Shown here: one piece after another, positions 18,900-27,870 of the stretch | Numbering within the stretch: position 1 is the stretch's first letter | Layout of the letters: each line of letters opens with the position of its first letter | NCBI GenBank assembly: GCA_016934395.1 | Contig: JAFGSZ010000094.1 | Coordinates: 1 to 64,000, forward strand | DNA length: 64,000 bases | From: Bacteroidales bacterium | Lineage (GTDB): Bacteria > Bacteroidota > Bacteroidia > Bacteroidales > UBA10428 | Direction of reading: 5' to 3' | Translations under genes and position numbers: made by a program | Notes under the pieces: model-generated | What the model saw: the letters and a program-made list of their open reading frames with translations, nothing else | Told to the model about the DNA's origin: nothing | The model's database searches: none

Positions 18900-19796
18900 A
18901 TGGAAAAGCCTGATAGTAATAAAATCGAAAATATTCTAGTTCCTATTGATTATTCTGAATATTCGTTGTTGGCATGCCGTTATGCAATAAAAATTGCAGT
19001 CAAAACCAAGGCGAAAATTAAACTTTTTCATGCCTATTATTCTCCTGCCCTCGATCTGATTGACCTGGCAGGAACCAGTCATACTCAAATGCAATTGAGA
19101 ACCGATGTAGTACAGAATCTGGAGGATACTGAAAAAATTTCAATAGAAAATTTTATTAAAGAGCTTATACCCTATTGCAAGGATAGTAAATACGATACTA
19201 AGAATGTTACTTACGATATTGTTCCGGGAATAGCGGAAGAAGCCATTGTAAATTACTGCAGTGATTTTAGCCCTGATCTGGTAGTAATGGGAACCCGGGG
19301 AAAAGATAAACGTGCCAATGCGATATTGGGAAGTGTAACAGCCATGGTCATCGAACGGATTAAGTTTCCGATTCTTGCAATTCCAGAACAGTACGAATTT
19401 ATAGGTGAAGAAAATGTAGACCACATTCTGTATGTCACCAACTTCGATGAATCGGATTTTGTATCGATTCAAAAGTTGATGAAACTTACCATACCGCTTA
19501 ATTTAAAAATATTTTGTGTTCATATCAGTGATCAGCCGGAAAATTGGAATTCGGTTAAAATGGATGGACTGAAAGAATATTTTAAAAAGGCATATGGTGA
19601 AACCAGGGTGGAATGTGGTTTTATTGAGAGTAATAATTTATTGCACAATATTGAAGACTACGTACTTCATAATAAAATAAATATTGTCTCTTTAACTTCT
19701 CGTCGTCGTAGTCTTTTTGAGAAAATATTTAAAACCAGCCTTACAAAAAAACTTTTTTATCATACCAATATACCTTTACTGGTTTTTCACAGTTAA
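18900..19796 (+). CDS. Tandem-domain universal stress protein
   Basis: 298 residues made of two UspA folds. The first domain (about 10-162) starts ILVPIDYSEYSLLACRYA and ends with the ATP-binding pattern GTRGKDKRANAILGS (G-x2-G-x9-G-S, about 131-145). The second (about 170-298) begins HILYVTNFDESD and has lost the canonical phosphate loop, as is common in double Usp proteins. It is a soluble cytoplasmic nucleotide-binding stress protein with no assigned reaction. Its stop overlaps the convergent VTT-protein stop by four bases. Confidence 0.88.
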   Translation: MEKPDSNKIENILVPIDYSEYSLLACRYAIKIAVKTKAKIKLFHAYYSPALDLIDLAGTSHTQMQLRTDVVQNLEDTEKISIENFIKELIPYCKDSKYDTKNVTYDIVPGIAEEAIVNYCSDFSPDLVVMGTRGKDKRANAILGSVTAMVIERIKFPILAIPEQYEFIGEENVDHILYVTNFDESDFVSIQKLMKLTIPLNLKIFCVHISDQPENWNSVKMDGLKEYFKKAYGETRVECGFIESNNLLHNIEDYVLHNKINIVSLTSRRRSLFEKIFKTSLTKKLFYHTNIPLLVFHS

Positions 19797-20371
19797 CTCA
19801 GGATATTTGCTTCCCAGATTATCCAGGCATATACCCCGAATCTCAGAAATCGTGATGTTGAGAATAACAGGAATTTTCGCACAGGAAATTTTACTGATCC
19901 AACAAGCATACTTACTCCGGAATAGGGTAAGGGCGTTACGGCAGCTACTATTATCAGATAAAGGCCATAATCATTTAATCTTCGTTCTAATTTGCTCAGA
20001 AACCTTCTGCGCACAAAACGATACAACCGGGTAGTGTTTAAATATGATCCAAATAAATACCCTATATATCCCGCTCCATAAGATAAAAAGGCAAGCATAA
20101 TAATAAACAGGATGTACTCTGAAACGGAATCGTTTTTCAGGGCCCAAAGCATAAATATTTCAGGGGGTATTAAACCAACGATTAGTTCAGAAAGAATAAA
20201 AATTAAAATTACCCAGCCGGGATGTTTATATACAGGTTTGAGCAATTCAAGATAATTTACATCTACTTTTGTTTTGAGAAAAAGGAATATCCCTATAATT
20301 ATGGCAAACCATAAGAATCCGCGTCCTAAATTTTTAAGAAGGTAAATATGTTTTTCGTTAAATAAGGCCAT
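19793..20371 (-). CDS. VTT/DedA-like membrane protein
   Basis: 192 residues with about five hydrophobic segments. The middle (GLIPPEIFMLWAL, then FLSYGAGYIGYLFGSYL, about residues 65-115) and the C-terminal VTPLPYSGVSMLVGSVKF (about 150-167) fit the VTT (SNARE-associated, DedA-like) family, whose members include lipid flippases in other bacteria. It is probably an integral inner-membrane protein; the cargo is not predictable. It is the last gene of a leftward series after the CoA-binding protein, from which it is separated by 95 bases, and its stop overlaps that of the Usp gene. Confidence 0.72.
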   Translation of the reverse strand: MALFNEKHIYLLKNLGRGFLWFAIIIGIFLFLKTKVDVNYLELLKPVYKHPGWVILIFILSELIVGLIPPEIFMLWALKNDSVSEYILFIIMLAFLSYGAGYIGYLFGSYLNTTRLYRFVRRRFLSKLERRLNDYGLYLIIVAAVTPLPYSGVSMLVGSVKFPVRKFLLFSTSRFLRFGVYAWIIWEANILS

Positions 20372-20466
20372 AATAAGTCAAAATCAAATTTAAAAAATCC
20401 TAAAGTTTATTTATAGCTTGAAGGTTAATTTTTATTTATTTCGGTATATAATATAATTGTTACATA

Positions 20467-20826
20467 TCAAAACGAATTGGTGTTTAGCATAACAAGGGCA
20501 CAATCATATACAGCCTCGATATTATTAATTACCAGCATTTTTTTTAATTCTTCATTTTCGGTTCCCGGATTAAATATTACTCTTTTAGGGTGTAATTCAA
20601 CTATGTAATTATAATATTCAACTTGTCTTTTAGGGCCAAGGTAAAGCAATACCGTGTGCACATCTTTTACCTGGGGTTTTCCTTTAATTATTTTCACATC
20701 CCCAATGGAATCTTCTTTATATCCTACTGCAACTACATCAAAGCTTCTTCGTCCTAAACTTTTAACTGCTTTATACGAAAACCGTAAAGGATTTGGGCTG
20801 GCTCCAAGGACAATAATTTTATCCAT
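20467..20826 (-). CDS. CoA-binding domain protein (YccU type)
   Basis: 119 residues forming a single Rossmann-like CoA-binding domain. It has the N-terminal IIVLGASPNPLRFSY loop (about residues 4-18), VVAVGYKEDSIGDVKIIKG (about 31-49), and RVIFNPGTENEELKKML with the typical asparagine-proline-glycine turn (about 83-99). Stand-alone proteins of this family are common and bind CoA in structures, but no cellular role is established. It lies downstream of ispF on the same strand, 182 bases away, so cotranscription is uncertain. Confidence 0.8.
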   Translation of the reverse strand: MDKIIVLGASPNPLRFSYKAVKSLGRRSFDVVAVGYKEDSIGDVKIIKGKPQVKDVHTVLLYLGPKRQVEYYNYIVELHPKRVIFNPGTENEELKKMLVINNIEAVYDCALVMLNTNSF

Positions 20827-21008
20827 TTCGCAATTTTAGTTTGATTTGGCAACATTCATAAAATTTATGAGCATAATGAGTTCAGTCAGGCTTTTGAATT
20901 CACCAAAGGTAATCAAATATGATATTTATTTCTGTGGTAAGTTTAGCAATACCGAAAATCCTTCAGTATGGATCATATCTACTAAAAAAATTAATAAAAT
21001 ATTTAATT

Positions 21009-21494
21009 TTAAGGAGTATTCCGGCTGATTAAAACAACAGCAGAGGCTGTTATTCCGTCTTCTTTACCCACAAAGCCCAATTTTTCAGTAGTAGTTGCTT
21101 TTATTGATATATCTTCAGGAGCAATTCCCATAGTCTGGGACAGAATGTGTTGCATTTCCGGAATCCGGTCTTTGATTTTTGGTTTTTCAAGGCAAACCGT
21201 TGAGTCTATATTTTCTATTGAATAACCATGCGATTTAAGAATTTTAATGGTTTTTTTAAGGAGGATTTTACTGTCTATTCCCTTTAATTCCGGGTCATTA
21301 TCAGGAAAGTGAAAACCAATATCCCTGAGATTTGCCGCACCAAGCAAGGCATCACAAATAGCATGAATAAGTACATCACCGTCTGAATGGGCAACGCAGC
21401 CCTTTTCGTGCGGTATCGTGATACCACCTAATACAAAAGTATTCCCGGGTTTGAGCTGGTGAACATCATATCCAAAACCAACTTTTAGTTTCAT
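21009..21494 (-). CDS. ispF: 2-C-methyl-D-erythritol 2,4-cyclodiphosphate synthase
   Basis: 161 residues, full length. The metal ligands are in GYDVHQL (D and H at residues 8 and 10) and in the HAICDALLGA segment (about 44-53). The LRDIGFHFPDND loop (about 56-67) and the C-terminal ATTTEKLGFVGKEDGI (about 133-148) complete the signature. It makes the cyclic diphosphate intermediate of the MEP isoprenoid pathway as a trimer. Its ATG lies three bases after the porV stop, so it is probably expressed with porV; no other MEP gene is in the window. Confidence 0.97.
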   Translation of the reverse strand: MKLKVGFGYDVHQLKPGNTFVLGGITIPHEKGCVAHSDGDVLIHAICDALLGAANLRDIGFHFPDNDPELKGIDSKILLKKTIKILKSHGYSIENIDSTVCLEKPKIKDRIPEMQHILSQTMGIAPEDISIKATTTEKLGFVGKEDGITASAVVLISRNTP

Positions 21495-21497
21495 ATT

Positions 21498-22703
21498 TTA
21501 ATTAAAGGCTCTGAATTTATCGAATTGAAATCCCAGGGTAAACCGTATTGTATTGGCCAGCGGATTGTTTCTTCCCGATGTAGGTGCAAGATATGCAAAA
21601 TCGAGTGAGAATACATTAAACTTCAACCCTATACCAAGGGTAAAATATTTCCGGTTACCCTTTGTGGCATGTTCATGAAAATATCCGCCGCGAACAGCAA
21701 ACTGGTTTTTATACCAATACTCCATTCCTATTGAATACATTATCTCGCGTATTTCTTCTTTAAATCCATGCGGTGCATCATAAAATGATTGAACCAGGCT
21801 TAAAGGTACCGAAATATCATCATCGTAACCGGCAAGAATTACAATATCTCCTGTAACTGTATCTTTATCTGTTATTGGTGGTGAAGGAACTAATAATTTA
21901 TTAAGATCAGCAGCCAGTGAAATGGTATTATATTCATCGAGATTTATGGACAATCTTCCTCCCAACCGTAAATTCATCGGAATAAATTCTTTGTTCTGAT
22001 CCTGGGTGTATGAAATCTTGGTACCTATATTAGTGATGCTTAAACCAAAAGCCATTTCAGATTCTTTTTCGTCTATTTCAATTTCTTTCTGGTAATACAC
22101 ACCCAGGTCGGTTGCAAAAGAAATACCGGCATTATACTCGGTTCCGGAACCAATACCGCCACCGGTAATATCTGATCGAATAAAGCGGAATGATAAAGCG
22201 CCTGAGAAATGATCGGAAAATAATCGCGAATAACCAAAATCAACAGCAAATTCATTAGGCGCTCGCTGTCCCTGGTAATCTCCAAATTCATTTCTGAAAA
22301 TAATATCACCCAGGCTGAAATAGCGTAACGATCCGCTTATTACCTGCCGGGTATCAATTCTGTAATACCCCACGAGGTAAGCCAGGTTAATATCGTTTAC
22401 CAGATTTTTAAGCCAGGGGGTATATGAAAGCGCAACTCCGCCTTCTCCTTCAAGAAAAGCATATTTTGCGGGATTCCAGTGCTGTGAATTAATATCGGGA
22501 GAAGTGGCAACTCCAACATCGCCCATGGCACCGGCTCTTGAATCGGGGGCAATAGAAATAAAAGGAATCGCAGTTTTAATGGCATTTAAAGCATCTTCAT
22601 CTGCCCCTGTAAGACCGGATGGTGTTGTAGGTTGAGAAAAAGTAATTTCAAACAAACATAATATTGTAAAAATCAATAGGGTAATTTTCTTGTACGATGT
22701 CAT
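21498..22703 (-). CDS. porV: Type IX secretion outer-membrane protein PorV
   Basis: 401 residues with a signal peptide (cleavage near FSQ, about residue 24). The family hallmark follows: ISIAPDSRAGAMGDVGVATSPDINSQHWNPAK (about residues 49-80). The remainder alternates in beta-barrel fashion and ends in phenylalanine-rich strands (FTLGFQFDKFRAFN). PorV, also called LptO, is a FadL-like barrel that carries T9SS cargo from the translocon to the attachment complex with PorU, PorQ and PorZ. It directly follows porU on the same strand, the standard arrangement, and is followed by ispF. Confidence 0.95.
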   Translation of the reverse strand: MTSYKKITLLIFTILCLFEITFSQPTTPSGLTGADEDALNAIKTAIPFISIAPDSRAGAMGDVGVATSPDINSQHWNPAKYAFLEGEGGVALSYTPWLKNLVNDINLAYLVGYYRIDTRQVISGSLRYFSLGDIIFRNEFGDYQGQRAPNEFAVDFGYSRLFSDHFSGALSFRFIRSDITGGGIGSGTEYNAGISFATDLGVYYQKEIEIDEKESEMAFGLSITNIGTKISYTQDQNKEFIPMNLRLGGRLSINLDEYNTISLAADLNKLLVPSPPITDKDTVTGDIVILAGYDDDISVPLSLVQSFYDAPHGFKEEIREIMYSIGMEYWYKNQFAVRGGYFHEHATKGNRKYFTLGIGLKFNVFSLDFAYLAPTSGRNNPLANTIRFTLGFQFDKFRAFN

Positions 22704-22723
22704 TTTTAAAATTTTTTGTGGAG

Positions 22724-22731
22724 CAAAGATA
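22724..22731 (-). promoter_or_regulatory. Candidate -7 element upstream of porV
   Basis: On the minus strand TATCTTTG matches TAnnTTTG exactly, 20 bases before the porV ATG, in the 57-base gap after porU. No convincing TTTG box lies at the right distance. It may be a secondary promoter within the porU-porV operon. Confidence 0.4.
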
Positions 22732-22760
22732 AAATAATTATTACTAATACGATTTATTCT

Positions 22761-25700
22761 TTATTTTATTATCAATAGTTTACCGAACTTTTCAGTAGTT
22801 TGATTATCAGTTGTTTCAACTCTAATTCTATATATATAAATTCCTTCACCAACCAGGTTTCCATGTTCTGTAGTTCCATCCCATAATATGGGTTCTGAAG
22901 TATAACCTGCTGAGTATGATTGATAGTGCAAAATTTTAACAATTTTTCCGGAAAGGTCTAAAATCCGAATGGTAATATTTTGTTCAGTTCCAGGCTTATT
23001 GTGTTCATATCTGAAGTAGGTATTTTCTGAAAAAGGATTGGGATAATTATAGACATTTTCCAGAACCAGCGAATTTTCACCCAACACATTAAATTCAATG
23101 GTTTTGTTTGATGAATTATTAAAGCTGTCCCAGACTTTTACAGAGAGTGAATGGGTGCCGGCAGTTATATCTGTAAGCTGATATTTTATCGTCCCTTTTT
23201 GATAATTGTCAAGTTCGGATTCATAATAATCGTTAAGAAGTATTGGATTTGCCAGGTCTCCGTCAAGTACTCCAACAATATCATGACCAATACCGTTTCC
23301 TATACGGTTAATCCCGTTCTCGTCGGTAATTACAGCATAAATTAATGGATTTTTATCTGTGATCCCCCCGGAAATAAAAAGACTGTCGTTCATATATAAA
23401 TCCAATTCTGGTCCGTAATAATCTGAAGCCATTTCATTGCCGGTTCCTCCAATATAAAAATCCCTGAAATAACCCTGTGCATCTATTGAAGAATTTTCCG
23501 CGTAATAGGTAAGTTTCCCTTTTCCGATATTGTATGAAATATCTTTTGGTACAATAAAAGAAAAATTGAACATGCCGTCTTTAACGGTTGCTTTTCCTTT
23601 ATAAATTATATTGGTCTGCTCACTGAATTCATAAGGTTCAATTCCGTCATTCCCCTGGGTAAACATGGTAACCGGTTTATCAAAGACTGATGGAAATATG
23701 GTTCCGTTAAAAGTATTCATAAGCGTACTGTCGGTGTTTACCACATGTCCTGAAATGGAAATTTTACTGAATGCCTTTAATGTATCAAGGGGGTTGAGGA
23801 TACTAACATTATTAATGGAGTCGGATACCACCTTGTATTCAGGATACGCGAGGCTAAGGGCCGGATCTCCCAATAAAGTAAAGTTTAATTTATTGTCCCC
23901 GAAAGTAGCATTTTTGGTAAGCTTCATTAAGTCTCCCAGACGGTATTTTTTATTGTGTTCATCCTTTTCAAATGCATAATTAAAGAAGTTTTTATTCAAT
24001 GTAAAATTACCGCTTGAATATACCAGGCGTGTTGTAGTTAATAATCCTATTCCGCCTCCTCCGGGATGCAATAACACCATTTCTCCTGCAGAAGTTTTGG
24101 TTTTGATTTGATTACTTTTTTCATCAATTTCCACATCATCAAACCGGCTGAATTCACATGTAGCAGTAATAAATAGTGGCAACCTGTTGTAATTTTTCCA
24201 GGTTGGGATGTCATTGGATGTAATAATATGTTCCGTTGCCAATCCATCTTCGTTGCCATGTCCAAGGTAATTGAAGATTAATAATCCGCGATTAATATTA
24301 TTGACTATGGCTTTATTCACATCAGGATATGTAGGGCCGGTGGAAGTAGTTTCCTGTTTATATGCATCCAGTAATATTTTATCAACGGTAAATTCGGGGT
24401 AATTTTCTTCAACAAAATCTCCAAGATAGCTCGCCTGTGACATGTGTAAGGATCCGTCGTTATATTCTCCGTCGTCTGCAACAAAACAAAGTAAATTTCG
24501 CCAATCCAGCATATTTGTAGCTAAATTGTATCTTTTAATTTTATCTACTACCGCCTGAGCTTCAGTTTCATCTCCCTGTCCGGATTTCACAGGGAGTCTT
24601 CCTATTCCGATATCCAAAAGCCCAATAGCTTCACCTTCGTCATCATCTAAAAGACCAAAAAAATCATCGGTAACATATGAATTCACCTGGTGTAGTGAAT
24701 TATCCGACTGATAGGTTAAGATATAATTTGTGTTGCCCGGCTGGTTTATGTGATTAATATATGACCCGTCACCAAAAAGCAACAAATATTTAAGTGAATT
24801 ATTATCACCGGTTGACCTGTCATAGATCATCTTTACAAAATCTCGTATAGCTGAAACATCAGGTTTACCGGATGAAAACTCATTATATATTTGATCCGGT
24901 GTTACCACATACACGCTCATATTATCTTTTTCTCTGTGAAAATCTGCAAGTTCATTGGCCTGATTCAAGAAATTGCTGTGCGTTACAATAATAAGGTTAT
25001 GAGGTGTAACAGAATGAAGGTCCTGATTTTCTATAAATCCAACATCACCCTGAGCAATATCGATAATAGGTTTTGGGAAAGCATAGGTTTTATTAAAAAC
25101 AACATATTGATTAATCTGATCTGCTAATGCTTTAAAACTTAATACGGAACCATTAAGCTGTGAAGGTATACTTTGTACTGAGGAAATATCAGAGATATTC
25201 CACACAAAAAGGCCCGGGGTTGTATTACTGATCTGAAAACTTGCAATATTTTCTTCACCGGCAGATGTTGCATCTCTGAAATATAAAGGAACCTGCTCGT
25301 ATCGTAACGATCGGCGGGCATTTAAATCCAGATAATCCAAATATCCTTCATCTCTGGTATCAGTATTATTATATTGAATTTCAATTAGAATATTATCTGA
25401 AGAGGATGTGTAATTAAAGTACCTGGTTTCTGATCTGGCATACAGGCCGGTATGGCTGTCAAGATTTACAGAACCAAGCGGAATTGAACCTAAAACCTGA
25501 TTATTTGCTTTTATTGTAAATGATCTGTCGGTTTGAGATCTGCTGATAACGGCAACTTTAACTTTTACCGGTTCTGAACTTATACTATTCGGGAAAATAT
25601 AGGATTTTGAAAAATTAACTCCCGAACCTAATTTCTCGCCATACCACTGACGACCTGATTTGATAAGGTTATTCAGATTTTGCTCATTGTAATAATAATC

Positions 25701-26666
25701 ATCAAATTCAGTAACTGATATATTTGGATTTCCGGCAGGAATAACTGCTTGCTGTATAATTTTACTCGGCCCTTTATCTGTTGTTAAATAGTAATAAGAA
25801 TATTCGGAATACAAATGCTTCGAATGCTGATAGAAATTATTCAGGGTATCATAATTCCAGACAACCGGGCCCTGTGCATAAAACAGAATATAGTCACCCG
25901 TATTAAATATATTATCACTTCCTTTATCCATATAAATGGCGTTTTCAATAAGATCATCCGGACGGTCATCAGCATTCAGATAGGGCAGCTGTTTACCTCC
26001 ATTTCCATAAACGCGGATATTCTGAGGATTGCTAAGTCCCATTCCCACAATATCTGAATAGCTAAGCTTGTATATGCCGGATTCCGAAATTTTAATTTTA
26101 TACCATGTTCCCGAGGAAAGTACAGAATTCTCAGCGTAAATTCTTGCATTATTAGCATCAATCCGAACCTGGGCAGCCGATCTTTTTTCCGTAAAATTCA
26201 CAGTAAAATTCACAGTAAAATTCACAGTAAAATTCACAAGCTTTTCAATGTTTCCTGTTTCTTTATTTTTTCTTAACGGGATAAAACTTAATTGTACTTT
26301 TTGTTTTTTTGATTCATTTGCATATTTCAGTTCAGGTAGTATGGTATCCGGTATTTGGTCAAGAAAATCAATATTTTTTGAATCCTTTAAAGGCTCGAAT
26401 TCCATATTTTCCAAAATAACAGATAAAGAATGGTCTGTTTCTCCGGCATCGAAAAGTTCATAATAATATGGAAGCAGTGTGTGGTTGTTTTGGTAGGATA
26501 CACCTTCAAAATATAAATAATCTCTTACAATATGATTATTCGTATCTTCGTTTGATTTTTTATAGATGCTTTTTTCAGGTGTCCAATGGATTTTTCGGGT
26601 ATAATTCTGTCCGGTAACCAGCATTATACTGTTGAAAAATAAAATTATAATAAACAAAATTCGCAT
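22761..26666 (-). CDS. porU: Type IX secretion system sortase PorU
   Basis: 1301 residues with a signal peptide and a long beta-rich N-terminal region. The gingipain-like C25 peptidase domain has its catalytic histidine in YLGHGNEDG (near residue 800) and its cysteine in TATCEFSRFDD (near 837). The protein ends in a T9SS C-terminal domain (YNYPNPFSEN... ending GKLLIIK). PorU removes the C-terminal signal of T9SS cargo and links the cargo to lipopolysaccharide, working at the cell surface with PorV; its own C-terminal domain is normally retained. Around residues 143-158 an NFTV motif is repeated four times, encoded by a perfect 12-bp tandem repeat. porV follows at 57 bases. Confidence 0.95.
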   Translation of the reverse strand: MRILFIIILFFNSIMLVTGQNYTRKIHWTPEKSIYKKSNEDTNNHIVRDYLYFEGVSYQNNHTLLPYYYELFDAGETDHSLSVILENMEFEPLKDSKNIDFLDQIPDTILPELKYANESKKQKVQLSFIPLRKNKETGNIEKLVNFTVNFTVNFTVNFTEKRSAAQVRIDANNARIYAENSVLSSGTWYKIKISESGIYKLSYSDIVGMGLSNPQNIRVYGNGGKQLPYLNADDRPDDLIENAIYMDKGSDNIFNTGDYILFYAQGPVVWNYDTLNNFYQHSKHLYSEYSYYYLTTDKGPSKIIQQAVIPAGNPNISVTEFDDYYYNEQNLNNLIKSGRQWYGEKLGSGVNFSKSYIFPNSISSEPVKVKVAVISRSQTDRSFTIKANNQVLGSIPLGSVNLDSHTGLYARSETRYFNYTSSSDNILIEIQYNNTDTRDEGYLDYLDLNARRSLRYEQVPLYFRDATSAGEENIASFQISNTTPGLFVWNISDISSVQSIPSQLNGSVLSFKALADQINQYVVFNKTYAFPKPIIDIAQGDVGFIENQDLHSVTPHNLIIVTHSNFLNQANELADFHREKDNMSVYVVTPDQIYNEFSSGKPDVSAIRDFVKMIYDRSTGDNNSLKYLLLFGDGSYINHINQPGNTNYILTYQSDNSLHQVNSYVTDDFFGLLDDDEGEAIGLLDIGIGRLPVKSGQGDETEAQAVVDKIKRYNLATNMLDWRNLLCFVADDGEYNDGSLHMSQASYLGDFVEENYPEFTVDKILLDAYKQETTSTGPTYPDVNKAIVNNINRGLLIFNYLGHGNEDGLATEHIITSNDIPTWKNYNRLPLFITATCEFSRFDDVEIDEKSNQIKTKTSAGEMVLLHPGGGGIGLLTTTRLVYSSGNFTLNKNFFNYAFEKDEHNKKYRLGDLMKLTKNATFGDNKLNFTLLGDPALSLAYPEYKVVSDSINNVSILNPLDTLKAFSKISISGHVVNTDSTLMNTFNGTIFPSVFDKPVTMFTQGNDGIEPYEFSEQTNIIYKGKATVKDGMFNFSFIVPKDISYNIGKGKLTYYAENSSIDAQGYFRDFYIGGTGNEMASDYYGPELDLYMNDSLFISGGITDKNPLIYAVITDENGINRIGNGIGHDIVGVLDGDLANPILLNDYYESELDNYQKGTIKYQLTDITAGTHSLSVKVWDSFNNSSNKTIEFNVLGENSLVLENVYNYPNPFSENTYFRYEHNKPGTEQNITIRILDLSGKIVKILHYQSYSAGYTSEPILWDGTTEHGNLVGEGIYIYRIRVETTDNQTTEKFGKLLIIK
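26191..26238 (-). repeat. 12-bp in-frame tandem repeat within porU
   Basis: Four perfect copies of a 12-base unit (gtaaaattcaca on the plus strand) lie head to tail. Because the unit is a multiple of three, it encodes four NFTV repeats in the N-terminal beta-rich region of PorU without breaking the frame. Copy number could vary by replication slippage. Confidence 0.95.
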
Positions 26667-26811
26667 TACCGGTAAAGATTTTTATTTTTTTAAATACAAT
26701 AATAATAACATATGTAGTTATTTACACTTAACGACTCAAAAATAATTATATTATTTGTAAACAATTTCGTTTGACCAATGGGTATATTTTTAACATTAAT
26801 ATAACATTTTC

Positions 26812-27801
26812 TTGAAGCAAAAGAACTTATATATTTTCTTTTTATTATTTTTTATTGTTACTGAACAGGTAAGCTTTTCACAGGATCTTATTTTTTCCAA
26901 TTATTTTTCAAACGGGTTATATTATAATCCTGCCTATGTTGGTTTGCTGCAAAATCCGGAACTTTCGGTTACTTACCGGAATCAATGGCCCGGCTTATCC
27001 GCTTCATTTGTTACCTATGCCGCATCATATGCACAGCCACTTGAAGTTTTACATGGCGGACTGGGGGTTTATATTAATAATGATGTACAGCAAAAGGGTA
27101 TTATATCTAATACAATGATTAGCGGAATGTATAGTTACTATGTAAATTTAACACCTGTAATTCGTGTAAGTTCGGGGTTACAGGCATCATATTATTTCAA
27201 AACCCTATCCACTTCAGGTTTAGTTTTTGAGTCAGATATACAAAATAATATGGGGATTCCGGGGCAGAATGAAACCATTCAGGGATATACAAAAAGTTTT
27301 CCGGATTTTTCTTTGGGTTTTATTGCTGAAATTGATAAAAAATATTCTTTCGGTCTGGCAGTTCATCATCTGTTACAACCTGAAGTATCATCAGAATCTG
27401 TTATAGCTGATAAACTGGCAAGAAAATATACTGTTTCTGCTCAAGCCAGATTTGACCTAAAGAGCAGCGGTTTTGAAAATTCCACCTCCATTCAACCTGG
27501 TATAATTTTTCAACAGCAACAAAGTTTTCAACAATTAAGTTATGGTGTTACATATATAATGAAACCTATATCTATGGGTGTTTGGCTTCGACAGGACCTG
27601 AATTTTAACTATGATGCATGTATTATTTCTATTGGTTATTTGCACACAAATTTTAATTTTGTTTATAGTTATGATGTGAATTTATCGGGAGGCAGATTTT
27701 TTTTCACAAAGATGGGGGCTCACGAAGTAACATTTTTATTGAATTTGGAGTATAAAAGCAAAAGAAAAAAAATCAGGGCAATAAAATGCCCTAAAATTTA
27801 G
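26812..27801 (+). CDS. PorP/SprF family T9SS membrane protein
   Basis: 329 residues. The N-terminus is a signal peptide (MKQKNLYIFFLLFFIVTEQVSFSQ), followed at once by the PorP/SprF hallmark DLIFSNYFSNGLYYNPAYVGL. The body is a predicted outer-membrane barrel with alternating strands (GLGVYINNDVQ, YSFGLAVHHLL, SMGVWLRQDL). The only start that keeps the signal peptide is TTG at 26812. PorP/SprF proteins help T9SS deliver or anchor particular cargoes, and Bacteroidota often encode several. This one is divergent from porU and upstream of gldJ, with no peptidoglycan-binding (OmpA-like) partner beside it. Confidence 0.88.
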   Translation: MKQKNLYIFFLLFFIVTEQVSFSQDLIFSNYFSNGLYYNPAYVGLLQNPELSVTYRNQWPGLSASFVTYAASYAQPLEVLHGGLGVYINNDVQQKGIISNTMISGMYSYYVNLTPVIRVSSGLQASYYFKTLSTSGLVFESDIQNNMGIPGQNETIQGYTKSFPDFSLGFIAEIDKKYSFGLAVHHLLQPEVSSESVIADKLARKYTVSAQARFDLKSSGFENSTSIQPGIIFQQQQSFQQLSYGVTYIMKPISMGVWLRQDLNFNYDACIISIGYLHTNFNFVYSYDVNLSGGRFFFTKMGAHEVTFLLNLEYKSKRKKIRAIKCPKI

Positions 27802-27843
27802 TTATTTTCAAAAGTATTCATTTACTCTGTAAAATATTGTTAT

Positions 27844-27851
27844 TATATTTG
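27844..27851 (+). promoter_or_regulatory. Candidate -7 element for gldJ
   Basis: TATATTTG matches TAnnTTTG exactly and lies 19 bases before the gldJ ATG. The matching upstream TTTG box is not evident, so support is partial. Confidence 0.42.
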
Positions 27852-27870
27852 GAATTAAAATCGTAATATC

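Noticed and set aside
20846-21028. 60-codon open frame between ispF and the CoA-binding protein gene
   Set aside because: It overlaps the 3' end of ispF on the opposite strand, has no recognisable motif and lacks promoter or ribosome signals.
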